Origin: Spongilla lacustris
Lineage: Eukaryota > Porifera > Demospongiae > Spongillida > Spongillidae
Assembly: GCA_949361645.1 (NCBI GenBank)
Contig: OX442437.1
Coordinates: forward strand, 3,893,921 to 3,957,920
DNA: 64,000 nucleotides
Direction: 5' to 3'
Part shown: piece by piece, positions 1-10,468 of the stretch
How positions within the stretch are numbered: the first letter of the stretch is position 1
Layout of the letters: the number at the start of each line of letters is the position of its first letter
Notes under the pieces: model-generated
The model's database searches: none
Told to the model about the DNA's origin: nothing
Seen by the model: only the letters and a program-made list of their open reading frames with translations
Position numbers and translations under genes: made by a program

Positions 1-517
1 GACGATATCCGGATACGCGTTTACGATATTACATGTACGACAATAATTACTTCTAATTTAAAGTTATATCGTCACTGTTGTTACTATAAATATATACGCG
101 GGGACGAGATCAAAAAAATACATATATTTACGGGCAGTAATTCGAACTACATGTAGCCAAAAGAGATCTCCCTCTTCACGTGTCATGAAGACGGACAGCT
201 CCAGCTACAAATCAAAGTCAGTTCGCTTAGTGTATTTCGAACCAGCTGGCTTCTTGCATCAATCTCTCTGAGCTGATATTGCCGCGATCGTACTTAGGCC
301 TACTTAGTTACTAGTACTAGTATTTTCAAAACTCGCGATGGTGAAATGGAGGCTGCATGGCTGGTGGTGCGTAAACGTCATCTGTGGTTGTATTCTGTTG
401 GCATCAAGCGCGATATGTACATCTGTAGACACTGCATGGTAAAGCTCAGCGTGGCCACGCTAACTTAGGTCGGGACCCGCCCAACTAAGTATGTGGTTAG
501 GCCAAGCGATTTAGGCC
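1..517. other. Intergenic, no gene seen
   Basis: No reading frame with recognisable similarity and no RNA gene are visible. The stretch is ordinary AT-rich non-coding DNA. Confidence 0.5.
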
Positions 518-780
518 TATGTAGGTAGCTGTGGTTGTGTGCTGAGTGCATCTGGTGTGATGTGGGGTAGCTGTGGATGCATGCTGAGGGTACTGATCTA
601 GTGTAATGTGGTTAGTTGTACTAGGGTGTCTGGTGTGATGGGGGTAGCTATGGTTGTGGCCTCATGAGGGCATCTGGTGTGATTGGGTAGGTGTGTTTGT
701 GGGCTGAGGGCATCTGGTGTGATGGGGTAGGTGTGTTTGTGTGCTGCCAGTGAGGGTATCTGGTGTGATGTGGGTATCTG
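518..780. repeat. Minisatellite, degenerate units of roughly 45-50 bp
   Basis: Units built on a phrase like 'catctggtgtgatggggtag' plus 'gtgtgtttgtgggctgag' recur about five times with substitutions and small indels. A short reading frame spanning the array on the minus strand is only a consequence of the repetition. Confidence 0.7.
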
Positions 781-983
781 TTAGGAATGAGCAGAAAACC
801 TGAATAACCTAGGTATTCGGCTGGCAAATTGTCAAAACCTATTCGGAAAAATCGATTTTCTTTTATCAAGTATTCGGAAAAATCGATTTTCAGATCCAGA
901 AAAACCTGAAAAATCGATTAATGTTTTAAAAGTATTCGGAAAAATCGATTTTCATTATTCAGGGGAGGTTACACACCCTACTA
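781..983. repeat. Probable short non-autonomous DNA element with ATCGATTTTC sub-terminal repeats
   Basis: The 21-bp phrase TATTCGGAAAAATCGATTT(TC) occurs three times (about 840, 870 and 930), and related 'AAAATCGATT' occurs once more. The outer ends are imperfect inverted relatives beginning TAGG and containing CCTGAATAA, which resembles hAT-type ends. I found no convincing 8-bp target duplication, so class is a guess. Confidence 0.4.
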
Positions 984-1019
984 CATGTAGCCAAGCACAA
1001 AGTAATAAATCCTCTCCTT

Positions 1020-2235
1020 TTGTGAGTTAGTAAGGGAATGTGTGAACATATCGTTCTATACCACATGTATGAATGTGCCAATGTATCTCTAACTGTGAGT
1101 TACTTTTGGGTATTACTTTCAGTTAAATTTCTATTATGTACCTTCCAATTTTAATATGTCACAACACACAGCTGCCATCCATAAGTGGAACAGTACAAAT
1201 ATACATTGCTATTTCAAAAACAGTATATAAAAAGTGGGTGAGTAAGTTGGGGTTATGTCATTCCATGAGTACTACATTGGAAAGGCCACCACCATACAAG
1301 TTGAATTAAAACATTACATGCATTTATACTCATTGAGTTGCAGGCAACATACATCTGGGTACCTGTCATGCATCTATACTAAATGATGGATAACAGTTTG
1401 CCCTAGAAGGGTCAGGCTAGCTGGTGACATGGTGTACCCATCAGACCATGTCTGGGACCAAGGTAGCGCTGGCTTGCGTTGGGTGTGACCAGACTTGCAC
1501 TCACCAAGACGCGGTCATGGTGTGTGGTAGGCTCTCACCACTGTACTAGTGCTACATGTAAAACTAACAGCTTTTGTGTTATCTTAATCTCGAAAGCAAT
1601 TAAATGTGTATTCTTCATCATGAATTCAGGATTTTACTGATCCTAAATTCAGGAATGTTCCACATAGATTAATACAGTGCAGTTGTGCAAACCTTTTGTC
1701 TAATAATAACAAGTGGTAATAATCAGTCAGCAATTCTAACTGCATGTTATTTAATAAGAATTGTACAAGATAGTCCTGTGAAGAAACATGTAGGCTATAT
1801 TATACGTAAGACACATATACACATGAATCCAAGTTCTCCTGTTACTCATCTGCTGGATGCAACGAAAATGTGCATAGCTTACAGTTAAATAAAATGATGA
1901 AGAGGAAGATGGAGGTAAAGAATTGCATCCAGGGATCAAATGTACTGTGATGGGTGTTTTGTACCAGACTGATTTCATAAGTTGGATCTGGGTACTAGAC
2001 TAGGTGGCATAAAGGATGACTTCACAATTTATGAAAGCACAAATATACTTTTTACTGTTGCATATTTCCAGCCTCACAATTTGACTCACTGAGTAATGTG
2101 AAGTTGTGGTCATGTGACATTATTAATGAGCCATGCATCCCATTTGTCAACCTCTTTCGGCGAGCAGACTTCATTGCTGATATAAGGCTGCGTCCTGACC
2201 TAAGTAATAGCCCTTGCAGAAGAGTAGTAACTGGC
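1020..2235. repeat. Dispersed repeat R1, copy 1
   Basis: Long collinear similarity with 4580-5860 in the same orientation, with shared phrases such as 'ttacttttgggtattact', 'ctacattggaaaggccacca' and 'gcatccagggatcaaatgt'. Copies differ by many small indels, so they are old or belong to a large family. No coding potential recognised. Confidence 0.75.
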
Positions 2236-2382
2236 CATTCAAAACATCTAGTAAATGTTGAACTCGAAGCCCAGATGGGCATACTTTTATACGTCCTATT
2301 ACAGGACTTAGCCTGTTTTGCCAGTTAATACAAAATTAATACTTCCTTTTTTATATACGTCTTGAATTTAGCATTTGCTTAA

Positions 2383-3335
2383 CACCGCGTCCGTGAAATT
2401 CGAATGTTTTTTGGGCCTATTTTGTCGAACTCACTTTTTGGAAAATTAGTCGGAAGGGTTCCAATAGCCACAAATAGCGGTGTACCTAGTAGTTAAACTC
2501 CCTACACGATGTTTGGAGCTACTGTCAGCCTTGTAACCACTTCCGCCGAGGACCTGCGTTTGTTTAGAGTTGAGAGGGTAAGACTGTTACCGGAAAAGGG
2601 ACACTTTTTTCTGACAAGGTTTCGGAATTTAAAAACAACATAGACATGCTCAACTGGATCGGATAGGTAGCGCTTGAACAAATTCTGGCAATAGCCTATC
2701 GTGTTAGCGTAGAAACAAGCAATAAAACTCTTTTTGATCTCGTCTCCGGACCTAAACGCCTAATTTTGGCCATCGTAATGTAATTTTACGTGTTGTTTGA
2801 CGTCACGCCAGTCTGAGTTACAATACGTCACTACGATAAGTTACTATAAATATGCACCACGTGAGACAAGTACACCGCACTCTTTCCTCCAGTTGTTCGT
2901 TCCCGTCCGGTTATTTGATTATCTCGTACCCAGATATACATTAACTACACTGATCTATGTAAGTCCTCGAACGAGGTGAATAACTGTAAGTGAGTTTTGT
3001 ACAAGAACTAAGCTAACTGCCAACACAGTATTCATTGTGGCCTCCTATTCGTACCAAATGTCATTTAAAATCGTATCTAAAGCGGCTCTTAATTGTCTAG
3101 AAAAAAAGTGTCCCCAGCAGCGCTTCGTAACCGAAAAACATCAAACCGCGTCACTTTGAACACATACAGGTCCGTGTCCATGATAGATATAAGGCGAACA
3201 ACAACGCCAAATGTATTGGCGATAGTTGAACTGTATAAAAAATATGCTTTTCCAGACAATTGGGGCGTTCCGACTAATTTTTAAAAAGTTGAGTTCGACC
3301 AAAAAACATTCGAATTTCACGGACGCGGTGTTTTA
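2383..3335. repeat. Fold-back element with long inverted ends
   Basis: The left end (AACACCGCGTCCGTGAAATT...) reappears as its reverse complement at the right end (...AATTTCACGGACGCGGTGTT). Inner portions are also inverted, for example 'gggacactttttt' near 2600 against 'aaaaaaagtgtccc' near 3104. Arms are roughly 250 bp around a central spacer. No transposase is present. The flanking target duplication is unclear. Confidence 0.75.
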
Positions 3336-3345
3336 GCCGTTTCTT

Positions 3346-3422
3346 TGTTAAATTAGTCCAAATTCTGCGCCATCCGCCTTTAACAAGCCTTTTATCATTC
3401 TGTTGTGAGGCTTCTTTAAGCC
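3346..3422. repeat. Direct repeat, copy 1
   Basis: About 77 bp beginning 'ctttgttaaattagtcc' recur almost exactly at 4212-4288 in the same orientation, about 870 bp apart. The left copy abuts the right end of the 2383-3335 fold-back element. Confidence 0.75.
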
Positions 3423-4211
3423 TGATGTTAATGTATAGTCAAGCTGAGGGAGAGCATTACGTCTAGGTCAATTGGCATTTTGTGGTTTATCGTTTATACA
3501 AGGCACGATACAAAAGACTTACATGTACACATACCCCCAATGAATATATTTAACATACGCTACCCTTGTCCGTTATGAGAATCCATCAGATCTTTTTGGG
3601 TTTCGACATATCCAACGCGACCGGTTTCGGAGCTTCGATAGCTCCTTCTTCAGGCGAAACTGGTGATGAAACACGTTGTCACAACTTGGAGCACGTGATG
3701 TGACATTGTCTATTTATCCGTCGTCAGTCTTATGTCTTGTGTATGTGTGCTCGAATTTTAAAATGTCTTCATGGCTGAAATGTCTGCTTAATATGACAAG
3801 TCCGTGGTTCACCTCTGAGCTCTTGGAAGATAGGCCCAACCTGCAGTGGGCAAGATCTAGGAAACTGATGTTATGGTTTTTATTTTCTTGTATCATGAAT
3901 GGTATGTAGCTGTTTAGACCAGAAAGGGCTATTTTTAGATGTCAGTCTAACATGGTCTGTCTTCCGGTGGGATGTTTTTTGTGCGATTAGGTTGTGGCAT
4001 CAGTGTTTGACTTGTATCTGAATGTGTTTGCCTTGTCTCTGGCATGTAAAACATTTTAAACCATGTACCACAACATAATGATTTAACATGTATAGCCAAT
4101 TCAATGGTTTAGTTTGCTAAGTGACTCAGCATTTTACGGTGGCGTGGCGGTTGGGGTCCCGCGCAGTGTTTCCACTCGGGGACCACCAGAATGGATAGGA
4201 GAGAGAATATC

Positions 4212-4288
4212 TTTGTTAAATTAGTCCAAATTCTGCGCCATCCACCTTTAACAAGCCTTTTATCATTCTGTTGTGAGGCTTCTTTAAT
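4212..4288. repeat. Direct repeat, copy 2
   Basis: Near-identical to 3346-3422. The intervening 3423-4211 has no recognisable gene and could be an insertion or one unit of a tandem duplication. Confidence 0.75.
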
Positions 4289-4579
4289 AAGACAGCGATG
4301 TTCCATTCTCTAGGAATCCTTTGGGGCAAATTTTCAACCACAAGTTGTTTCATGCAAACAGTTGTTGCCTTAAGTTGGGTTTTACCTTATGGTAAATGAT
4401 ACAGCAATCCTGATCTGAAAGCACATGTCTGGCAATTCTTTGTCCTTTCGTGTTGTAAGCAATCTAATCTTGATGTTTGAAATGGCAGAATGAGACAGAC
4501 AATGGTCAGGAAGTATTTGGAACTCAATCCAGCAATGCAATTTGTGTATCTGTGTAGCTGCATGTAGCCAAACTCCATT

Positions 4580-5860
4580 TGTTAGTTAGTAAGGGAATGG
4601 TATGGATGCTCATACTATGCTAATACATAAAGGTATCTCTAACTGCGTTACTTTTGGGTATTACTTTCAGTTCAATTTCTATCATGTACCATCCAACTTC
4701 AAAATTTCACAACACATGTACAGGTGCCATCCATAAGTGGAACAGTACAAATATACATTGGTATAAACAGTACATAAAAGTGGGTGAGTAAGTTGTGGTT
4801 ATGTCGTTCCATGAGAACTACATTGGAAAGGCCACCACCATATGCTTGAATGAATACAAGTTGGATAAAAAATATTACATGTATACTCATCGAATTGCAG
4901 GCAACATGCATCTGCATGGGTCCCTGTCATGCACCGCTACTAACAACAGTTTGCCCAAAAAGGGTCAGGTGGCAATCTGGTGACAGGGTGTACCCATCAG
5001 ACCAGGTCTGGGACCAAGGTAGCGATGGCCAAGACATGATGAGTGGTAGGCCATGTACTATTGCTACATGTATCTTACTTTCCAAAGCAACAAAAAATGT
5101 ATTCTTTATCATGAATTCAGGATTTTACTGATACTAAATTCAGGACAGTGCAGCTGTCCAAACCTTTTGTCTTGGCAATAATAATAAGTGGTAATAATCA
5201 ATCAGGAATCCTAACTGCATATGTTTTTATTAAGAGGTCTACAAGATAGTGTGTGCACTTGGTGGGTACTGTGTGTGTGTGGGGGGGGGGGGGGGGGAGG
5301 GGGGTTAAATATGGATGCAAGTGTATTTTAAGAGCTTGAAATAAAAGATCATATCTTATTTCCTGTGAAGCAACATGTAAGCTATATTATACATGCGACT
5401 CATGTACACATCAATCGAAGTTCTCCTGTTGCTCATTATCATACAATCATGGTGAGTGGTAAGCCTGCTGGATGCAACGAAAATGTGAGTAGCTTTTACA
5501 GTTAAAGAAAATGAAGAATAGAAAAATGGAGGGAAAGAATTGCATCCAGGGATCAAATGTGCATGATGGGTGTTTTGTACCAGATTTCGTAAGTTGGGTC
5601 TGGGTACTAGACTAGGTGGCAAGGATGACTTATGAAAGCACAAATACTTTTTTTTATTGATTTCCAGCCTCACAATTCAACTCATTGAGTTGTGGTCATG
5701 GACATTAATTATAAATATTAATGAGCCATGCATCCCTTGTGTCAACCTCCAGCTCTTTCTGGTATAAGACTGTGTGTATTCCCATTGGGTGCCACGAGTG
5801 GGATATAGAGTATAGTCCAGGCCTAAATAATAATCCTTGCTTAAAAAGAGTAGCCTTGGA
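4580..5860. repeat. Dispersed repeat R1, copy 2
   Basis: Partner of 1020-2235 in the same orientation. It contains an internal poly-G run at about 5281-5302 that copy 1 lacks. Confidence 0.75.
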
Positions 5861-5879
5861 AAGTGGAGGGTGCACTGCC

Positions 5880-6290
5880 ATAGGACAGCTGCATAGCAAA
5901 TCGCACGAATCGAGCGGGAAAACGTGCCCGTAGTTTGTTCAACTGTATCTCCGTAACGGATGATAGAGAAATTAACGAACAGAACAAATCAATAGCTACA
6001 GGACTCCTCTATGTGCAACCCGAATTTGACGCGTTTTCAACACTCGTACATGGAGAAATGAGGAATTCTAACCCGCGGGGTTAACAATTGTTGTATCCAC
6101 GGCACGGAAAATGTGTAGATCACAAAAATCGATTTTCACACAGAGAAATGGTGTGGAAACAAGTGTATGAAATTTGAAAGGAAAACGTAGTACCGTCGCG
6201 AAGATGTGTTGTTTAGTACAACGTGCAATTTTTATAGTGATAAACTTATAACCCCACAAGCCCGATTTTGCTGGACACTGTCCCATATAT
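5880..6290. repeat. Partial copy of the fold-back family seen at 36779-37541
   Basis: Shares phrases including 'cgagcgggaaaacgtg', 'tagtttgttcaactgtatct' and 'acgaacagaacaa' with the element at 36779-37541. Only one arm is obvious here. Confidence 0.6.
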
Positions 6291-6544
6291 ATACATGTAT
6301 ACTCCCATGCATTTATACGATACTCCTATAGCCCTTTTCAATAGTTGTAAGGTAATGAAACACTTACATACAATGTGCGGGAGCCAATCTGTCCACGATG
6401 GAGATTCGGATTTACACTCAGCAATTTTTGCACTTAGCATTCTTTGTAGAGTGCAGATCTAATGAGCTTGTTCTACAAGACCCTGTGACTGCGGGTGACG
6501 AGGTCGACCGCTTACTAGCTGGACTGCCCCAGGCCATGTTGCCA

Positions 6545-6990
6545 GTACTTCTCTGATCAGGCTGTTAACAAATTCACGCCATTGTCATTTTGAATTATGC
6601 TTGGTAGTCCTATGACAGGAAATACCCATTTCTGCAATGCATTCGACTCATCTGCAGCTGATTTTTGAACCAATGGGTATGCAAAATTGAATTTAGACCA
6701 ATGGTCAACCACTTGTGGAATCCATTTGAATTCATTGTCAGGCAAATGCCTCGTGTCTATAAGGTCAATCTGCCAATTGAATCACAAACGAAATAGCAAA
6801 GCTGAAATATATACTGTCCTGATACAAGTTGGTTTCATTTAGCCCCCCAACCTTTACCTGAACTCGGGAAAAAAAACCATTAGCAACGATTGGCCTAAGA
6901 GTGAGTTGTAACCTTTGTGGCTTTCTCAAACTGCAAGTTTTGCAGAGCTTGATATGCTCTTCCACAACACCTCTCGGGAGGTAAGAGTAA
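6545..6990 (-). pseudogene. Decayed retroelement-type integrase fragment
   Basis: On the minus strand two frames, separated by a frameshift near 6760, read as an integrase N-terminus and start of the catalytic core: a block ending KLCKTCSLRKPQ (second half of an HHCC zinc site), then a QIDLIDTRHLPDNEFKW block holding the first catalytic Asp and VVDHWSKF, and then IIQNDNGVNL around the second Asp. The frame stops right after this, so the catalytic Glu and C-terminus are missing. The sequence style matches Ty3/gypsy-like or host-recruited KRBA2-like integrases. It is truncated and frameshifted and is not a working gene. Confidence 0.75.
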
Positions 6991-7431
6991 AGACTCTGAA
7001 CCTATAGAGTAAATGCGAGTCATGATTCATAATAGAATGCATATAGCGGTTAAAAAAATGAATCAGTGTAATTTAGCGTTGTCAGTGCATGTTACTACCT
7101 TTGCGTATGTCTTCTTTAAACCAGCATATAGACTCTCTTTGTTGCTATACAATTGTCATCAAGTACACAAAAAAATGATGTATCACGTGACTGTCACGTT
7201 TTACCACTTTCGTTTTCAGTGACCCCAGTCTTGTCAACTGAGTTTTTCTATATATCTTCCCTCAGGGATAGCGGATCAGGATGATTATTGGGATGTAGCT
7301 TAAGCACCAACCTCTAAATGATTTGGCCGAGCCAGATTCTGAACCCGGGAAACCGTTCGGTTATTGTCGAGCGATACGTAGCTTATAAAGACTATACGTG
7401 TTTGCCATTTTGTGTTTCGAAGCGCTCGATT

Positions 7432-7489
7432 CATGCGAGGTGGCGAGGTGGCTTGTCGGTCACTGGGGGGGCAAATACACAGACTGCCG

Positions 7490-7527
<38 letters not shown>

Positions 7528-8180
7528 TCCACGTACACACGCACATAAACACATGCACATGCTGCCTTTCTGTCAAAATTTCTTATCTCGTTACAGGGGC
7601 GGATGCAGGATTTTGGCGAGGAGGGGGTAAATTCGACATGGCTAATTGACGCGTCGATGACGTGGAGGGGCGCGCGCGAATCGCGCGAAAGTTTTTTGTG
7701 GTGCGCGTTCTAATTTTTCCACAGATTGTATTGGAAACTAAGGCAATCAACACCTATAAACAGTGCCCTCTGTTCGAGCAGCACGATAACAATAACAAAA
7801 ACTGGTAGCAATTAACACGTAGCCGATTCTAGATCTCATGACATCAGTCAAGCCGAAGGTTTGGCCGGAACTATTTACAACTACATGTATAGAGCAATGT
7901 ACTTGGATTGTTTACCTACGTAACCGTACTATTACGTAACAAATGCTATAAATATATATCACGTGGGGTGAAATCCCGCCTTCTTTCCTCCGATCGCCGA
8001 CGTTCGCTATTGATGAATTCGTCCCCAGCATTATGACTCTATACTCCATAAAAAATCATCATTTCGTGTAATTTGCTTGGCGGCTGGTGCGCCCCTATCG
8101 TCATTTTGGCGCCCCCTTTTTAAGGCCAGCTGGGGGGGCAATTGTTCCCCCTGCCTCCCCGGCCACCTCGCCACTGTTCA
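7432..8180. repeat. Poly-C-bearing non-autonomous element region
   Basis: Inverted phrases related to GGCGAGGTGGC near 7437 and GCCACCTCGCC near 8160 bracket a poly-C run (about 7491-7524) and a block starting CAGGGGCGGATGCAGGA at about 7595. That last phrase begins a repeat family that recurs at about 14736, 15510, 19420 and 50001. No coding potential; the proline- or glycine-rich frames are translations of the homopolymer. Confidence 0.5.
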
Positions 8181-10460
8181 TGCTAATCGAAGTATGTAGT
8201 TGTTCCGAGCGATGATTATTGCATTGTTTGGGCCCCTTTTTACAGTGTACCAGCTTGTTTTTCCACTAGAATTCCGGTTGCCAAACTTCTGGATTTAAAA
8301 ACAGCACCATTTTCAGATGAATTTCATTAGAACGTGCTGTTATAATCAGTTATTGCGTCACACATTTCAATGGACATGCGGCGCAACTTTTTTGTGACCG
8401 GATTTTGAAACCCTATACCGTTAACAGTTTACAAGATGTGAAAACGAAATAGGCGTCAACAAAACATGTATGCCATGCAATACTAAAGTTTGCTAACAGA
8501 CGACTGTTAGTTATGACCATTAACAATGCATACGTGTATATATGCATACATTACATAGGAATTCATTACAACAATACACACAACATCAGCTCCAAGTTCG
8601 TATTTGGTCAGTTCTAAGTCTTCAGCATCATCCTACCTTTCATTTTGCTTCCAATACGCCACGACATGTGTTTTGCTCCTCAGTTTTTAGTTTCTCAAAT
8701 TTTCCACTGTATACAACCTTGTTTTGACCTTTTTCATCATACCACACAGATATTTTTCAAAACTAAAAGCTTTTTAATGATGCAAAAATCGTTGCAATCC
8801 AACGAATTTGAAAATGCCTACATACACTTAATAAACACAATCTCTGGTTGGCTTGCACCCTCAGAACGATGCATATACACACAATCTCTGGCTGGCTTGC
8901 GCCCTAAGTCAAAAGAACAATGCATAGACACAAAGGCCTATTGTACAAACTACTGATTGTGCATCACAGCAACAAGTTGAAGTTGTCAGGATGTTTATGT
9001 TGCATGCATGCATGGGAGTCCAATTGTGATCACAGAAAGTTCAAATAACTCACAAAACTGCAGAAAGAATAAATATTTTATTAGCTCTGTGCTATGTTTA
9101 GTCATACAAATGTATGTTATTCTGATTTCATGGCATCATTCAGGCAATGACTGAATGAGGCATGCGTGCGATCGTTACACGATACATTACATATTGATAT
9201 CGATCATATTCCTGCGGGAAGTAGAAAGGGGTCGGCGGGGCTTTAAATTTGCTTGAAAATCACACAAAATGTGGACTAGACAATATACTTCCAGTCTATC
9301 TATCATTCGCCAAGGTCTGCGCCCGTCTTCGGGCAAATCGTGAAACATTTGTAAATCATATTCGTCCCGATTATTTGTATATATCGAAGAGCAAAACTCT
9401 TTTGACTAAGTTAAGACTCTTAACGAGACTTCGAACTGTCATCTACAACAACACGGTGCTACTTTTGTAAAGGTTATATAGCATAGATCAGAAAAGGCTG
9501 TCAAAAAAGGGGTATCTCGTCCGTCCCGTAAAACATTAAAACAGCATCATTGGCGCCATTTTGTGGGCGTGTTGTAACATACCTACTATATGTAATGAAA
9601 TGTATAAGTGTGTTTTATCTCGAGGTAATTCCAATGACGCAATGAGCTGTGCTTACTGTACGCCACCGGAAGTTGTTAGAGTATATTAAGGTTGGGATCT
9701 TTTATCAGGTAACAGAAAAAGGTGAAGAAAAAACAGCGCAAAACTGACAGGTGAGTTGCGGGCCTTGTGGCATTAATTTGTGGGGCAGAAAAAACAGACA
9801 TATTCAAATTCCCTTCGATTATTTTGATATATACCGCGCTTGTATGTAACAGTTTAATGCGTGCATGTTTTATACTGCACGGACGCTTGCCTATGCATGT
9901 TATTTGCAATTAATATTCACTCATCGTCGCGGCATAACCCCGGCCTTCAAGAATCAAGGGCACATTATTGCGAGGGGGGGCAAGGAATATTTCTGAAACA
10001 CCCATCGTCAGATTTCTTAAAAGGGTACCCACCACCCCTACGCCCCTTTCTCACCCACGCGTAACCACAATTAGTACTGAAGAAACCACGTTACAATGAA
10101 TACATAATGCCTTATCACAACATTAACTATAGCCTGCAAGGGATTGGTAACAGATGCAGCATCATCTGGTGAGGTCTATCTTTAGCCTCTTCTCCTGCTC
10201 CTTTGCTGTATACTCTTTGCCCAGTACTCCTAGGTACTCCTCTTTGTGGATGGCATACTTCGCAGCCTCCTCCTCTGTCAATTTTTGACCTGGGTGAATA
10301 GACTGCATGTGGTCTGAGTAGTGGTAGCTCCCACACATAGTGGCATACAGTCCCTGTTGTGCTCAGGCATATTCGACGACATGGAACAGGTCTGTTGGTG
10401 TATGGATTGCATTGGCAACTGAACCTTTTCCCACAGCTCTATATAGGCAATAGACAGTTG
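8181..10460. other. Intergenic, no gene seen
   Basis: AT-rich DNA with short open frames that lack recognisable motifs. A two-fold short repeat ('caatctctggytggcttgc') lies near 8839-8905. A fragment of the 34388-35003 fold-back family ('cacccctacgccccttt') lies near 10030. Confidence 0.5.
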
Positions 10461-10468
10461 GACTCCAC
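10461..10468. repeat. Target-site duplication of hAT element, left copy (GACTCCAC)
   Basis: The 8 bp GACTCCAC sit directly outside the left end of the hAT element and recur exactly at 13182-13189. Eight-bp duplications are the hallmark of hAT integration. Confidence 0.9.

Noticed and set aside
7300..7649. Proline/glycine-rich open frames on both strands
   Set aside because: They run through a poly-C tract; no conserved sequence outside it.
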